NCBI GenBank assembly: GCA_021186555.1 | Contig: JAJKFL010000039.1 | Location: 41,612,610-41,676,609 of the forward strand | Length of the DNA: 64,000 nt | Source of the DNA: Reticulitermes speratus | Taxonomy: Eukaryota > Arthropoda > Insecta > Blattodea > Rhinotermitidae | Direction of reading: 5' to 3' | Part shown: one piece after another, positions 1-14,300 of the stretch | Layout: every line of letters begins with the position of its first letter | How positions within the stretch are numbered: position 1 is the stretch's first letter | The notes under the pieces: generated by a model | What the model was told of the DNA's origin: nothing | The model's database searches: none | The model's input: only the letters and a program-made list of their open reading frames with translations | Translations under genes and position numbers: made by a program

Positions 1-2260
1 AAAATTCAAGTGATGTGGAAAGTTGACTTCAATTATCAGCTTTACACACAAAACATCTGTAAATGTCCCTTCACAATCCAGTCTCTTCAGTCTATGTTTT
101 ATGAGACACAAAAATATGGCATGCCAAAGAAACAACTTTCAATAATGCAGTGCTACCAACAGAGACAATGCGACATGGTTTGGTACAAACATATACAACA
201 GTACCAACTTTTACTGTTTCTGGCAGGGTCAGCTGCCAGTGTATGCAAAATGCAAAAAAACTGCAATCAGAAACACACTCTTTTACGTCACTTGTTGACC
301 AAGTTAAGCTACGACAACTTTAAACTTGAAATACAAAATCTGTTGTTAAAAAACTGTTTCTTCAGACTTCCCATCACTGTTTGCTGCTTCAACAAACAAA
401 TGGTATTATTACACATCACAAAAACTGCAAACTTTGTCAACACATGACTAGTAAAAGAGTGGATCACCAAGTGCACATCTGTGAACACACAACACTGTCA
501 CAATTCTTCATAAAGTGTGCAAATTAAAAAAGGAACAGGGGGAGGGGGGGAACCTCAGAGAGACAGAAGTAAAGGAATGTCTGCATCTACCACAAAATTG
601 AGCCAAAGAGATGCAATATAAGACACCAAGTGCTGTATGTTAGCCATAACAACTTGGGCCAACAATAAACTGTCTTGAAAAGTTGCTAAGAAAGCAATCA
701 TTACAAACAGAATCTTTTTGTTCGGTGGTTATCTTTTCATTAATTGGTACATGAATTCAAAAATGCACAGAGATACAAGTTACAACATTTTTGGGACTGT
801 TTACACACATATATATATATATATGTTTTATAACCTGCCATCTGCTTCACCTCTGGTAACAGTAAAACATCAGGAGCGTAACACATCAATGGAGAGACAG
901 GCTCTGTTGCGCTTCTGTACCTATGACACCTAACAGTTCACTGCCTGAGGGGGGCCCTTTCTGCCAGTGTTCATATTTGTCCCTGAAGTGTGAAAAAAAA
1001 AAAAAAAAACTTTCCACAATGCCACATTAAACCAAATACCTGAGAATTTAATTATATGCATTCAAGAAGAAATTCAACAATGTCCATACTTTATATGAAC
1101 AGCTCTGGATCCGTCGGATTCATATGTAACATGTACATACACTACAGAGGATCCTCTTTGCCAGGAAGTGTTACAGTAAGTATACGGTCCTTATTCCATC
1201 TGACAACTACCATTTGTCACTACCTGCCCCTGCTATGCTGTGCGTGCGGCTGGGTGAGTGGACTATGTTAACACAACAAAGTAGGCTGACAGGACCTGTC
1301 AAATGATAGTTATCAGATAAAATAATGACCCTATACAAAAGTACTCTACAGAATTTCTATATCCAATTTAATTTGCAATGCAAAACTCAAATATGGCAGT
1401 GACTAGCCATGCCTCTGCACAGTTGTAGATGCAAACACAAACACAATCTTTGGGCATGAATTTCACTTCATCTTCAAGCAAAAACCCAGTAATTTTCTTC
1501 CTAAAAATGACTGAACAATCCAGCGTTAAAGCAGTTAATTCTCTAAATAAATGAAGTTTCCCTGGTGCCACACGTAAGACCCAGTGCAATTACATTAGCA
1601 TTTACGAGCATTCTGGTCTTCTGTGATGTGCTGCTGTACCTCTCAGTAAGTGGTTCTCACCTCAAAGGAAGTCACTTTCAGCCTCAAGGGTCCAAGGTCC
1701 ATGACACACAAACTTTTAACCTCTGACAAAGAAGACAAACTGTCCTCAAAAACATCAGGAACCACTTATGTAACAGCGGCACATCACATCCCTAAAAACC
1801 ATAATCCTCGATTACACTGCCTGTTAGCATTTCATAAAACAACAGATGCTACACGACTGCATGCAACCTGTTACTCAGAAAGCAAGTAGATGGTGCCGAG
1901 TGAATGACGGAATGACATACAGTAAAAAATGTGAGATTGGGGGTGGGGTGGGGGGCATCAGGGGAGAACCACACTTCCTTGAGCAAACAGCATATTACAG
2001 AAATGATTGCAATAATTTAAGCTGATAAGATTATGCTTACACAAATGTGACAGTGGAAACAAACATTAGTTAGATGTGGAAATATGCAAATGGTCTGAAC
2101 ACCCTTCTGCTACACACAAAGTCCATACACATTTTCTGCTAGAAGAAAAAAATAAAAAAAATGAAGAAAATTCACCCTCTAGTACAGAAATTTTTTTAAA
2201 TCAAAACTGTTACACAATGTGGTATATAATTGAAGTAAGCTAAGGGGGATGATTTCCTTG
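1..2260 (-). other. Probable Ythdf 3' UTR and downstream sequence
   Basis: No gene is visible on either strand in this AT-rich stretch. It directly follows the Ythdf stop codon, so at least part should be 3' UTR. I see no AATAAA on the minus strand here; ATTAAA-type candidates occur near 1046 and 1366. It holds a plus-strand A17 run at 993-1009 and an (AT)n run near 810-823. The 145-codon open frame at the left edge has no recognisable similarity. Confidence 0.45.
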
Positions 2261-2308
2261 TTAATTTCTTCCCCCCCTTCCTCGACCCCTGCCACCGCCA
2301 TCTCGCTC
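2261..2308 (-). CDS. Ythdf: Ythdf terminal coding exon 4 (RGG tail)
   Basis: Polypyrimidine acceptor TTTCTGTTCCAG precedes 48 bases encoding [15 protein letters not shown] and a stop. It follows exon 3 in phase 0 to make PPQQK-ERDGGG, in the same place as the basic KERQ-type end of vertebrate YTHDFs. The exon lies 10.7 kb from exon 3, so simple gene finders will miss it. Confidence 0.8.
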   Translation of the reverse strand, partial: ERDGGGRGRGRGGRN

Positions 2309-5300
2309 CTGGAACAGAAAAACAATAACACGAATACAAATCTGATTATCAGTGAAAGGGTTATACTCCCCACTTATCCAAACACATACAATTTGGATAG
2401 ATGAGAGCATATGTGGACCACAGAACCAGTCAGGATGTGAGGTCTTGCTCTCAATGCGAATCAAACTCTTAATTCTGTGGTCATGCAGACTGCAGCCTAA
2501 ACATTACAGGCCAAACATCACATTGATTGTTCATAAGACTCTCAATAACAGAGCCATATATTCCTTTATTTACAATAATTTAACCAACAAAATGCACACA
2601 ATTTGTCATTTACACATTCATAATCATGGACAACCTCCATCACATACACTTGCCACCTTCTATACCAGGGGTGGCCAAACTTGCTTAACGTAAGAGCCAC
2701 ATACGATAAACTTCAGATGTTTCAGAGCCGCAAGACATGAACAAATATTACACACACGTTTTTATTGTTACACGCACATTTTGTTACAGAAATTCTTAAA
2801 TATCTTTACTCACCATGAACATTAAACTTACGTTTTAATCCAGCGGACTCTCAGTTTATACCGGTAAATAATTATAAAGCTTGAAAATTTTTTGTTTACC
2901 TTCTATATTAATTGTATTGCAAAAAGGAGCTCAGCCAACACATTTCCACAAGCTGCACATTATATGTCAAAGAGCCACATGTGGCTCACGACCCGCGCTT
3001 TGGCCACCCATGTTCTATACACTGTGCAATAGTCTTCTGTTCTGCTTCGTGCACTTAACCATTCTACACAGACTACTTCCAGTATACTTCTGTCCTCCTA
3101 CACATTACACAAGAGATCAAGTTTCAACCACCTAAAAAATAATTAGATGTGTTTTATAAAAACTACGGGATATACTCCCTGATGACGAACCTAAAAGGTT
3201 CGAAACATGTAGGAGATTTATTGTTTTAATATAATTATGAATTTGTAAATGACAAATTGTGTGAATGTGATTTCTATGGTACAGGCACTGAGTCACATGC
3301 AGATGGTGGCCCTGAAGGTCTGTTTTGTCAATGGGAAAGTACAGGTAAGAATCACAGAGGGGAGGTGGGAGGGGGAAAGTGAGAGAGAAAAAAGATTGGG
3401 AAGAATGTGGTGTGTACAAACTACAAGACCGCAGTCAAGACAACTGTTGTAGTTTTCATGTTCACTACTATGCAAATCTCAAAGCTCATACACACAGCAT
3501 TATTAAACAAATGTTGTAAACAACCATGCAAAAAAGGTTTCCTTTTACAAGTAAAGTGACCATTTATTGTTGCATTCTTGTTTAGCCTACCAAACTCACT
3601 GTGTATTTTCTCATTCTGAAAATTCCTACACTTTTCACGCCAGAATGTATTTATGTGTATCATGCAATAAATGCCCTTCTGCTGTATGTGCAACAGCTGC
3701 AAATTTGGTACGCCATAATGCTCCCATTTTTAAGCTACGTTAACTCATGTCTATTCTCTTGCAAAACTTTTAATAGCGTTTCGAAATGCCAACAAAGAAA
3801 AGTGGTGGTGCCAAAGGAGCAACTAAAGGAAAGGGTTCGTCATATTTTGTGTGAAAAACAGACGAAGGTGCTCGAGGCACTGGAAAAACTGAAAGGAGGA
3901 ATGAAATTCCCAGAAGTTGCTGCTCAGTACAGTGAAGACAAAGCAAGGCAAGGGGATGATCTTGGGTGGATGACAAGAGGGTCAATGGTTGGACCATTTC
4001 AAGATATTTTTTGGTACGAAAATCAGAACTCTTAAACACATCTTATGCTAGTAGCTTGTGCACTGATGTTCCAAATAAAACAAGGTAATTTGCAATGAAC
4101 TTTATGTTACTGTTTCATGCAACTTATTGCTTGAGCAATACTGCTTAAACAGACATCAATCTACCTTCCTTGTTGCCTTGTTACATTGTTTGTGTGTTCA
4201 TAAAATTTGTGTTGTATTTATTTTGTGTTTGTTTTATAATTGGCCAACACACTCCTAAACTAGCATGCTAATAAATGATGATCGTCATCCCAGCGCCATG
4301 CTCTAGCTAACAGAGGGATCATGGTTTTATTCCTGGCACAGCAAGAGACTTTCTCATCTCCAAAACATCCAAACCAATTCTGAGGCCAACCCAGCCTCCT
4401 ATTCAATGTGTATGAAGGATACTTTCACCAGGTGGAAAACGTCTGCAGCATAAATATGACCATTTATCCCCATTTAGTGCCGAAGTTGGGGATGGATGGA
4501 GCTCATGCCTCCACCCCAATACTGCTCACACGGACAACATAACTATTGCAATGTGCGCTCTTCTCGGATATTACGCGGCGTCATGTGGTAATTGTTTACC
4601 GATGTTTCGGGACAACGTATCGGTCCCACTTATTTTCTCTCGTCAGACTCTTGACCCTTGAAGATGGGACCGATATGTTGTCCCGAAACATCGGTAAACA
4701 ATTACCACACGACGCCGTGTAATATCCCAGAAGAGTGCAGATCTCATCAACATAATGGCGGAAGCCTAAGATCAAGGTTAGAACGTAACTATTATACTTT
4801 AATTTCTTTAAATATTTACCACAATGAAAAATGTTGTGAATAAGTTGTAGATATGTTAAAACATACAGAAAGTGGCACACATCCTACACATTATGCATTC
4901 ATTTTACACATTATGTATACAGGACACATCTTTCATTATAATCTGCCATTCTATTATTCCAGCTTGACAGACATTTACACTGAAGCTGCAGATCTGATGA
5001 CAACTACCATCCGTCACTTCTTCTTGCTACTTTGCTGTACGCGTGGACGGTTGGTCAAGTGGGCTATGTTAATACAATAGCAAGTCAACAGAAAGTTCGA
5101 ACCAATAGCTGTGAGATATAATAACGATCCTGCATATCAAACAGAGGAGTCTCAAAACACTCAGGTTTGATTTTGCTAGCATGACACTTCCTAAAAAGGT
5201 TAACATCCCTGTGCTACATTCAGCACCAGCCATCAAGCACTGCGGAGTGAGAGTATAGTGCCACATATTCATAACTCTGAAACTAGCCACCCTGGCAACT

Positions 5301-8300
5301 TTACCCCAGTGCCCACTGGAGAATAGGATGCATGGGCCCTGAAGCACGTCTGGATTATAGTGGAGAAGAGAAAAATCTATGTCACTGCTAAGAATCTGAT
5401 CTTGGTCATGCAGCCTGTGGCAGTCACTATACCCAACTGACCTAACCTGGCTCCTTGTGCTTTCTTCCTACTCGATACTTCCACTGAAATCTACCACAGA
5501 TATCAGAATGTACAACTTAGCACCGTGTTTTGGGATGTGATGCCACGTACTCTGGTAGATACCAGTATTTTGGAGAAATCTGCTGCCTCCATATTTACCC
5601 TTAACTCTTTTTCTGTGACAGGCAAAACATACATACCCTACACTTTATTACTGTTAAGTGCAAGAAGTGAATTTACCCCAGTGCTGCATAAAAAATTGTA
5701 CCTTTTGAGTGAGAGTTGGAAATGTATCAAAGATTAAGAATGTCAGGCACTGCCATCTGTGAGCAACAGTGAAATGACTCAGAACTTCACGAAGCAACCA
5801 ACAAGACTATGTTTTGTAATATCAGCATCCATTTCTGCAGTACATAATTACACGAGTTATTCGTAGGCTTATCTGCAACCTATTACGTAACATTACCACA
5901 AGGTTTATTTTGTCTTTACATAACAAATACCTTGGAATACTGTCAGATATGTACAGTACAGCTACTGCAGATACCACACACACATTAATACTGTCAGATA
6001 TGTACAGTACAGCTACTGCAGATACCACACACACATTAATACTGTCAGATATGTACAGTACAGCTACTGCAGATACCACACACACATTAATACTGTCAGA
6101 TATGTACAGTACAGCTACTGCAGATACCACACACACATTAATACTGTCAGATATGTACAGTACAGCTACTGCAGATACCACACACACATTAATACTGTCA
6201 GATATGTACAGTACAGCTACTGCAGATACCACACACACATTAATACTGTCAGATATGTACAGTACAGCTACTGCAGATACCACACACACATTAATACTGT
6301 CAGATATGTACAGTACAGCTACTGAAGATACCACACACACATTAATACTGTCAGATATGTACAGTACAGCTACTGAAGATACCACACACACATTAATACA
6401 TGTCAGATATGTACAGTACAGCTACTGAAGATACCACACACACATTAATACTGTCAGATATGTACAGTACAGCTACTGAAGATACCACACACACATTAAT
6501 ACTGTCAGATATGTACAGTACAGCTACTGAAGATACCACACACACATTAATACTGTCAGATATGTACAGTACAGCTACTGAGATACCACACACACATTAA
6601 TACTGTCAGATATGTACAGTACAGCTACTGAAGATACCACACACACATATTATATTACAGTCAGTATATGTAAAACTTACGTAACAGTACTGAAGATACC
6701 ACACACACATTAATACTGTCAGATATGTACAGTACAGCTACTGAAGATACCACACACACATTAATACTGTCAGATATGTACAGTACAGCTACTGAAGATA
6801 CCACACACACATTAATACTGTCAGATATGTACAGTACAGCTACTGAAGATACCACCACACACATTAATACTGTCAGATATGTACAGTACAGCTACTGAAG
6901 ATACCACAACACACATTAATACTGTCAGATATGTACAGTACAGCTACTGAAGATACCACACACACATTAATACTGTCAGATATGTACAGTACAGCTACTG
7001 AAGATACCACACACACATTAATACTGTCAGATATGTACAGTACAGCTACTGAAGATACCACACACACATTAATACTGTCAGATATGTACAGTACAGCTAC
7101 TGAGATACCACACACACATTAATACTGTCAGATATGTACAGTACAGCTACTGCAGATACCACACACACATTAATACTGTCAGATATGTACAGTACAGCTA
7201 CTGCAGATACCACACACACATTAATACTGTCAGATATGTACAGTACAGCTACTGCAGATACCACACACACATTAATACTGTCAGATATGTACAGTACAGC
7301 TACTGAAGATACCACACACACATTAATACTGTCAGATATGTACAGTACAGCTACTGCAGATACCACACACACATTAATACTGTCAGATATGTACAGTACA
7401 GCTACTGCAGATACCACACACACATTAATACTGTCAGATATGTACAGTACAGCTACTGAAGATACCACACACACATTAATACTGTCAGATATGTACAGTA
7501 CAGCTACTGAAGATACCACACACACATTAATACTGTCAGATATGTACAGTACAGCTACTGCAGATACCACACACACATTAATACTGTCAGATATGTACAG
7601 TACAGCTACTGCAGATACCACACACACATTAATACTGTCAGATATGTACAGTACAGCTACTGCAAGATACCACACACACATTAATACTGTCAGATATGTA
7701 CAGTACAGCTACTGCAGATACCACACACACATTAATACTGTCAGATATGTACAGTACAGCTACTGCAGATACCACACACACATTAATACTGTCAGATATG
7801 TACAGTACAGCTACTGCAGATACCACACACACATTAATACTGTCAGATATGTACAGTACAGCTACTGCAGATACCACAACACACATTAATACTGTCCAGA
7901 TAATACAGTAACAGCTACATGCAGATACCACACACACATTAATACTGTCAGATATGTACAGTACAGCTACTGCAGATACCACACACACATTAATACTGTC
8001 AGATATGTACAGTACAGCTACTGCAGATACCACACACACATTAATACTGTCAGATATGTACAGTACAGCTACTGCAGATACCACACACACATTAATACTG
8101 TCAGATATGTACAGTACAGCTACTGCAGATACCACACACACATTAATACTGTCAGATATGTACAGTACAGCTACTGCAGATACCACACACACATTAATAC
8201 TGTCAGATATGTACAGTACAGCTACTGCAGATACCACACACACCAATTAAATACTGTCAGATATGTACAGTACAGCTACTGCAGATACCACACACACATT

Positions 8301-11300
8301 AATACTGTCAGATATGTACAGTACAGCTACTGAGATACACAAACATAACTGTCAGTATGTACAGTACGCTATGCAGATACCACACACACATTAATACTGT
8401 CAGATATGTACAGTACAGCTACTGCAGATACCACACACACATTAATACTGTCAGATATGTACAGTACAGCTACTGCAGATACCACACACACATTAATTTT
8501 CACTTTTTTTTTTTGGTGACAGACAACCATCTGGGAATGAGTCTGGAAATTAATTACACAGCAAAACGGTTAAGACGATGGCAGCAGGCTTCTCCATATG
8601 CAATCTCAATATTCACTGCTGTTTCAACCTTAACTCTACACACCTTTTCCACCAAATGAGCACGTGCACACACACACACCTCATCAAGTACACTTCCATA
8701 CAATACTGGCCACCTTCCCGCCATAATACTTAACTACATATCTCAGTGTAATTTTGCCACTGTTAACTGAACCTCCAATCTGCTACAGCAATACTAAGGC
8801 ATTTCAAATTTATACAACTACAGAGTGTCAGATACTGGGGATATAAATATGCAACATGTCAGGACGTGTGCCACTAAGGATATATGCAACATGTCAGGAC
8901 ATGTGCCACTAAGGATATATGCAACATGTCAGGATGTGTGCCACTAAGGATATATGCAACATGTCAGGATGTGTGCCACTAAGGATATAGCAACATGTCA
9001 GGATGTGTGCCACTAAGGATATATGCAACATGTCAGGACGTGTGCCACTAAGGATATATGCAACATGTCAGGATGTGTGCCACTAAGGATATATGCAACA
9101 TGTCAGGACGTGTGCCACTAAGGATATATGCAACATGTCAGGACGTGTGCCACTAAGGATATATGCAACATGTCAGGATGTGTGCCACTAAGGATATATG
9201 CAACATGTCAGGATGTGTGCCACTAAGGATATATGCAACATGTTAGGATGTGTGCCACTAAGGATATATGCAACATGTCAGGACGTGTGCCACTAAGGAT
9301 ATATGCAACATGTCAGGATGTGTGCCACTAAGGATATATACAACATGTCAGGATGTGTGCCACTAAGGATATATGCAACATGTCAGGATGTGTGCCACTA
9401 AGGATATATGCAACATGTCAGGACGTGTGCCACTAAGGATATATGCAACATGTCAGGACGTGTGCCACTAAGGATATATGCAACATGTCAGGATGTGTGC
9501 CACTAAGGATATATACAACATGTCAGGATGTGTGCCACTAAGGATATATGCAACATGTCAGGATGTGTGCCACTAAGGATATATGCAACATGTCAGGATG
9601 TGTGCCACTAAGGATATATGCAACATGTCAGGATGTGTGCCACTAAGGATATATGCAACATGTCAGGACGTGTGCCACTAAGGATATATGCAACATGTCA
9701 GGACGTGTGCCACTAAGGATATATGCAACATGTCAGGATGTGTGCCACTAAGGATATATGCAACATGTCAGGATGTGTGCCACTAAGGATATATGCAACA
9801 TGTTAGGATGTGTGCCACTAAGGATATATGCAACATGTCAGGATGTGTGCCACTAAGGATATATGCAACATGTCAGGATGTGTGCCACTAAGGATATATG
9901 CAACATGTTAGGATGTGTGCCACTAAGGATATATGCAACATGTCAGGACGTGTGCCACTAAGGATATATGCAACATGTCAGGATGTGTGCCACTAAGGAT
10001 ATATGCAACATGTCAGGATGTGTGCCACTAAGGATATATGCAACATGTCAGGACGTGTGCCACTAAGGATATATGCAACATGTCAGGATGTGTGCCACTA
10101 AGGATATATGCAACATGTCAGGATGTGTGCCACTAAGGATATATGCAACATGTCAAGATGTGTGCCACTGGGGATATATGCAACATGTCAAGATGTGTGC
10201 CACTGGGGATATATGCAACATGTCAAGATATGTGCCACTGAGGATACCATTCATAATGTTGTAAGAATATGTCTTATGCTATGTCATACTAAAATCATAT
10301 AAACACACACAGACTGTCACATGATCACACAGTTGATGGTGAAGAATTTAGAATTCTGAGGAACAGCAGAACAATTTCCCACGAAAACAAAGATTAGACA
10401 GTAGACTACTGACGTTCATGATTAACTGTGACCGATGATGCCATTGCAAGTACAGCAATCAGAAACACTGGAGTCCATCTTCAATGTACAATGCATACTT
10501 GGTTCCGAGAACTTACCAGTAATAAAAACACAAAGGATCATCACCAGGAAGCATAAATACCTGTAAGTTATTTTTAATGAAACATGAAGCAATTTTGGCA
10601 GTGCAGAATACATTAAACAACTGAAGAGTCTTATCTCAAAAACCACAACAGCAACCAACCTTCTTTAACCCTGACACAGGAATTAAACGCCCGGTGTAAC
10701 ATGCAGCAGACCTCAATTTAAATGAGAGCTGCATAATCAAGGCCAAGACAGGCCACTGTCTGTACCCATTGTTTGGCATTTTGACCATCACACTGCATGA
10801 TATCAGGCACCAAAGCATTATTGAAAGACAGAACCTGACTGAGCTCAGCGATCTTTACAATAGCGATAGTGTGGAGTAAGATGACTCCCGTCATGTGGTC
10901 TGTTCCCACATCTTTGGAACCAGTTACAAAAGGTCAAAACAATGGCATTAAAATGGGTGACCACAAAAGACCAAATTCCAAATATTAAGACTCTACTGTA
11001 CATGTACATGCTATGTTTATGGGCCTATGCCAAACATGCAAATAAAATATTTGGTCAAGAATTAAATCTTACAGTCAGGTGTTATACTCAAAACATGGAA
11101 CTACAATAAATCACAGACTTTTAAATTTATGAACACAAACTTGTGACACTCTCTTATAAGAATGTAAGCCTGTGGTCCTCAAATTACGAGATGACAAAGC
11201 ACAAAAGCCCTGTTAACTACCTTACAAGCTCTAAGACTAATACAAAAAGGTACTGAACATGAAATGCGTGTTTCACTTTTATTTACGTTTATTGAAATGG

Positions 11301-14300
11301 TCACACCTGAGATTCATGCAGAAATGCCGATCTCCCACATTAAGTGTCAGCTATCACAACCCTATAACCAAAACTGTAACGTTACTGAAAATCAATGACA
11401 TAGGTAAAGCAAAGCAATCCCATTACAGGCCTGGACAGGCCCTTAGGGTTCCCCCCCCCCCCCCAAGGAAATATTCCTGGTACTCATTTCTGTTAGAGGC
11501 TAAGTCAACCCCAGGGCCATAGAGCAACCGAAAGGATTATGTCAATGAAAAATTCCAATGATCAATGACATAACTCATATTAACGAAAGTTTGTTTACTG
11601 GCACTTAATTCTGCAGCAAGTTTGCTCTAATGGCATACTTTTCCATAGAGCCGTGATTTACACCGCTACTTTCCCGATAATTTCAATTTTATTGACAATA
11701 GTTCACCCATTTCTTTTTCCTTTCTCTTTCAGCTATACAGTGTTACATTTTCAGAGGCCATGGTTCAAAGGTACACAGATTATTAACGGACAAAGAGCTA
11801 AATTTCACGTTATATTCACCTTGCACCATCATAACAAATCAAAAGTTTAAAAACCAACATATGCAGTGTATTCTTACAAGTAAGTCAAATGCCCCTACAT
11901 ATGTTTCGGCTTCAACAAGCCATCTTCAGGGGGTCCCCGTATACTCGACATCAATTAGTTCATTCATGAGCACGTCATACATCTACACAAAACAAATTCT
12001 TAATGTTGGAGGTGTCCTAATCCATTGGGAATTAAGAATTTGTTTTGATGTATGAGGTGCTCATGAATGAACTGATGTCGAGTATACGTAGAACTTTGAC
12101 CCCTGAAGATGGCTCATTGAATCCGAAACATATGTAGGGGCATTTGACTTACTTGTAAGAATACAGTGCATATGTTGGTTTTTAAACTTTTAATTAGACA
12201 AACAGCTAGTCTGTGAGTGCAGTGCCACAAGCGAAAGGTTACAGAATGTTCTGGATCATTCTGAAATGTTCCACTGGTGGCTCTGCACTCACAGATCAGC
12301 AGTACTCGCTGGCCACAGTTATCAATTCACAGCCACTGTGGTGTGTTAGTTCAATAGTCTTTACGTGTTTACAGTCCACATTAAAACTGCATTTTGCAAG
12401 TCCCCATTCTGCCTGTTGGCACAGCCCACATTAAAACTGCATTTTGCAAGTCCCCATTCTGCCTGTTGGCATAGCCCACATTAAAACTGCATTTTGCAAG
12501 TCCCCATTCTGCCTGTTGGCACAGCCCACATTAAAACTGCATTTTGCAAGTCCCCATTCCGCCTGTTGGAACAGCCCACATTAAAACTGCATTTTGCAAG
12601 TCCCCATTCCGCCTGTTGGCACACTCTACCCACCAATCATGCTGGATAAATGAACTTTTACAGTATATCTGTTCAGCAGTTCCTCAAAGTGTTTCACATA
12701 GAAAACAAACTGTACAAAATAACAAGTGCATTTCTGCATCCTTGTGTTGCAAAAGTGCCTAAATGACTGCAAGTATTAAATCAGTAAAAACAGAGGGTGT
12801 ATCTTTTATGGTCTTCTTGAGCATGGAAGCCGTCACGTAATGTCCTGGCCGATGCAAACTTTGTGATAAAGCACCTAGGCTTAGGGACACAAGAGGGACA
12901 TCCTGTATATCGCTGAGGAATATGTACATAGGATTCCTAACTGTTTGGTACACTGTATAATTTTACCATACTTTAAAGCCCTCGCGAGCACTATCAACTT
13001 CATGGTATGTCTTACCTTCTGTTGAGGTGGCATCCCAGACCCATGGTGACTGCCACCTCTTTCCCCACCACCAGAGCCTGGCCCACCAGTGGACTGCTGT
13101 CCTTGTTGTGGTGGCGCTCCACCCCGACCTCCTCCTGGGCCGCCAACATCTGGCACCACCTTGCGGCTGTCCTCCTCCTCTTGGCGCTTCTCGTAATGTA
13201 CAAAGTCGTCAAATATCGAAGTGGAGTGACGATAACCATGCAGAATACGCAGTACCTGCTTCCCCTTTTCAAACGGCACTTCCTGCGTGTCCCGCGAGTT
13301 GGTCACAGGTTTGTTCTCATTGTTTTCAAGCCTGATGTGGCGCAGTTGAACGTTTGGAACATCTTTAACATAAATCCAGCGTACACGGAACTGTCCCTTC
13401 CACTTGTCTTGTGACCAGACCGAGCTCGAGGCATGGTAGTCCACTGGAGACACCATCTGTGCCATTCCGCAGAAGTGTCCAGACCCGTTCACAGAGAAGA
13501 AGAGGTAGACAGGACCTCCGGCACCCTTCGTCTCTCGTTCTCGGAACGCCTGATCCAGCCTCTTGTTGCCATGCTCAGTTGAGCACCAGATCTCATACTT
13601 GATGGAGCGATGGATATCATCTTCTGAGTAAGACTTTATCACAAAGAAGCGTGCCCCTTTGGCCGATAAGTCAAAATCTGGTGGATTGTAATTGTTCTTG
13701 ACACGCAGTTCATCAAGCACAGGATGTGAGGGTAATGGAGTGGGAACCATCACACTGCCAGGGTGGGGGCCAGGTTGCTGCTGCTGCAGATGGTGTGGGG
13801 GAGGTACCCCAGTTCCACTCCCTGGAGGGTGATGAGGGTGATGAGGATGATGGGGTCCTGTAAGAATGGTCACTTGACCAGGATGATGACTTGGGTGGTG
13901 ATGTGGAGGTGCTCCAGCAGGGGGGTACCCACCTGCTCCACCACTTTGAGGACCCCCTGCCCCTCTTGGTCCACCACCTCTCACTGGACCACCCCAAGCC
14001 GGCCTTGCTGTAGGAGGAGGCCCAACAGGCTGCTTAGGTCCGCTAATGGAGTTTGCACCTCCGTTCTTCCCCTCCCACGTTCCAATGTCCATATTGTGTT
14101 TGCCTGGCACCATGGGTGGCGGAGGCATGCCTGGACCCTTTTTCTTCATACCACTTGAAGTCACTTGAGGTTGTGGTTTTGCAGGTTGACTTGCAATGGA
14201 TGCCCACGTCATCTTCTTGGGTGGTGCAGGTGCTGGTGCGACGTTGGTCTGCACAGGCACCATCCCTCCGCCCACACCAACCCCCGTGTCCATGCCACTT

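Larger units (their letters stand above)
11855..12190. mobile_element. Fold-back element with two divergent hammerhead-like motifs
   Basis: Long inverted arms (AACCAACATATGCAGTGTAT on the left, its complement ending at about 12182 on the right) enclose a short loop around 12000. Each arm carries a hammerhead-like core, one on each strand, listed separately. Confidence 0.85.

Noticed and set aside
10..447. 145-codon open frame at left edge
   Set aside because: Starts with GTG, no recognisable similarity, lies in probable Ythdf 3' UTR on the other strand.
5822..8659. Repetitive frames on both strands ([11 protein letters not shown] and [11 protein letters not shown])
   Set aside because: 51 is a multiple of three, so the array stays open; equal openness on both strands argues against coding.
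5937..10246. CRISPR-like regular repeats
   Set aside because: No distinct spacers; units are contiguous and the genome is eukaryotic.
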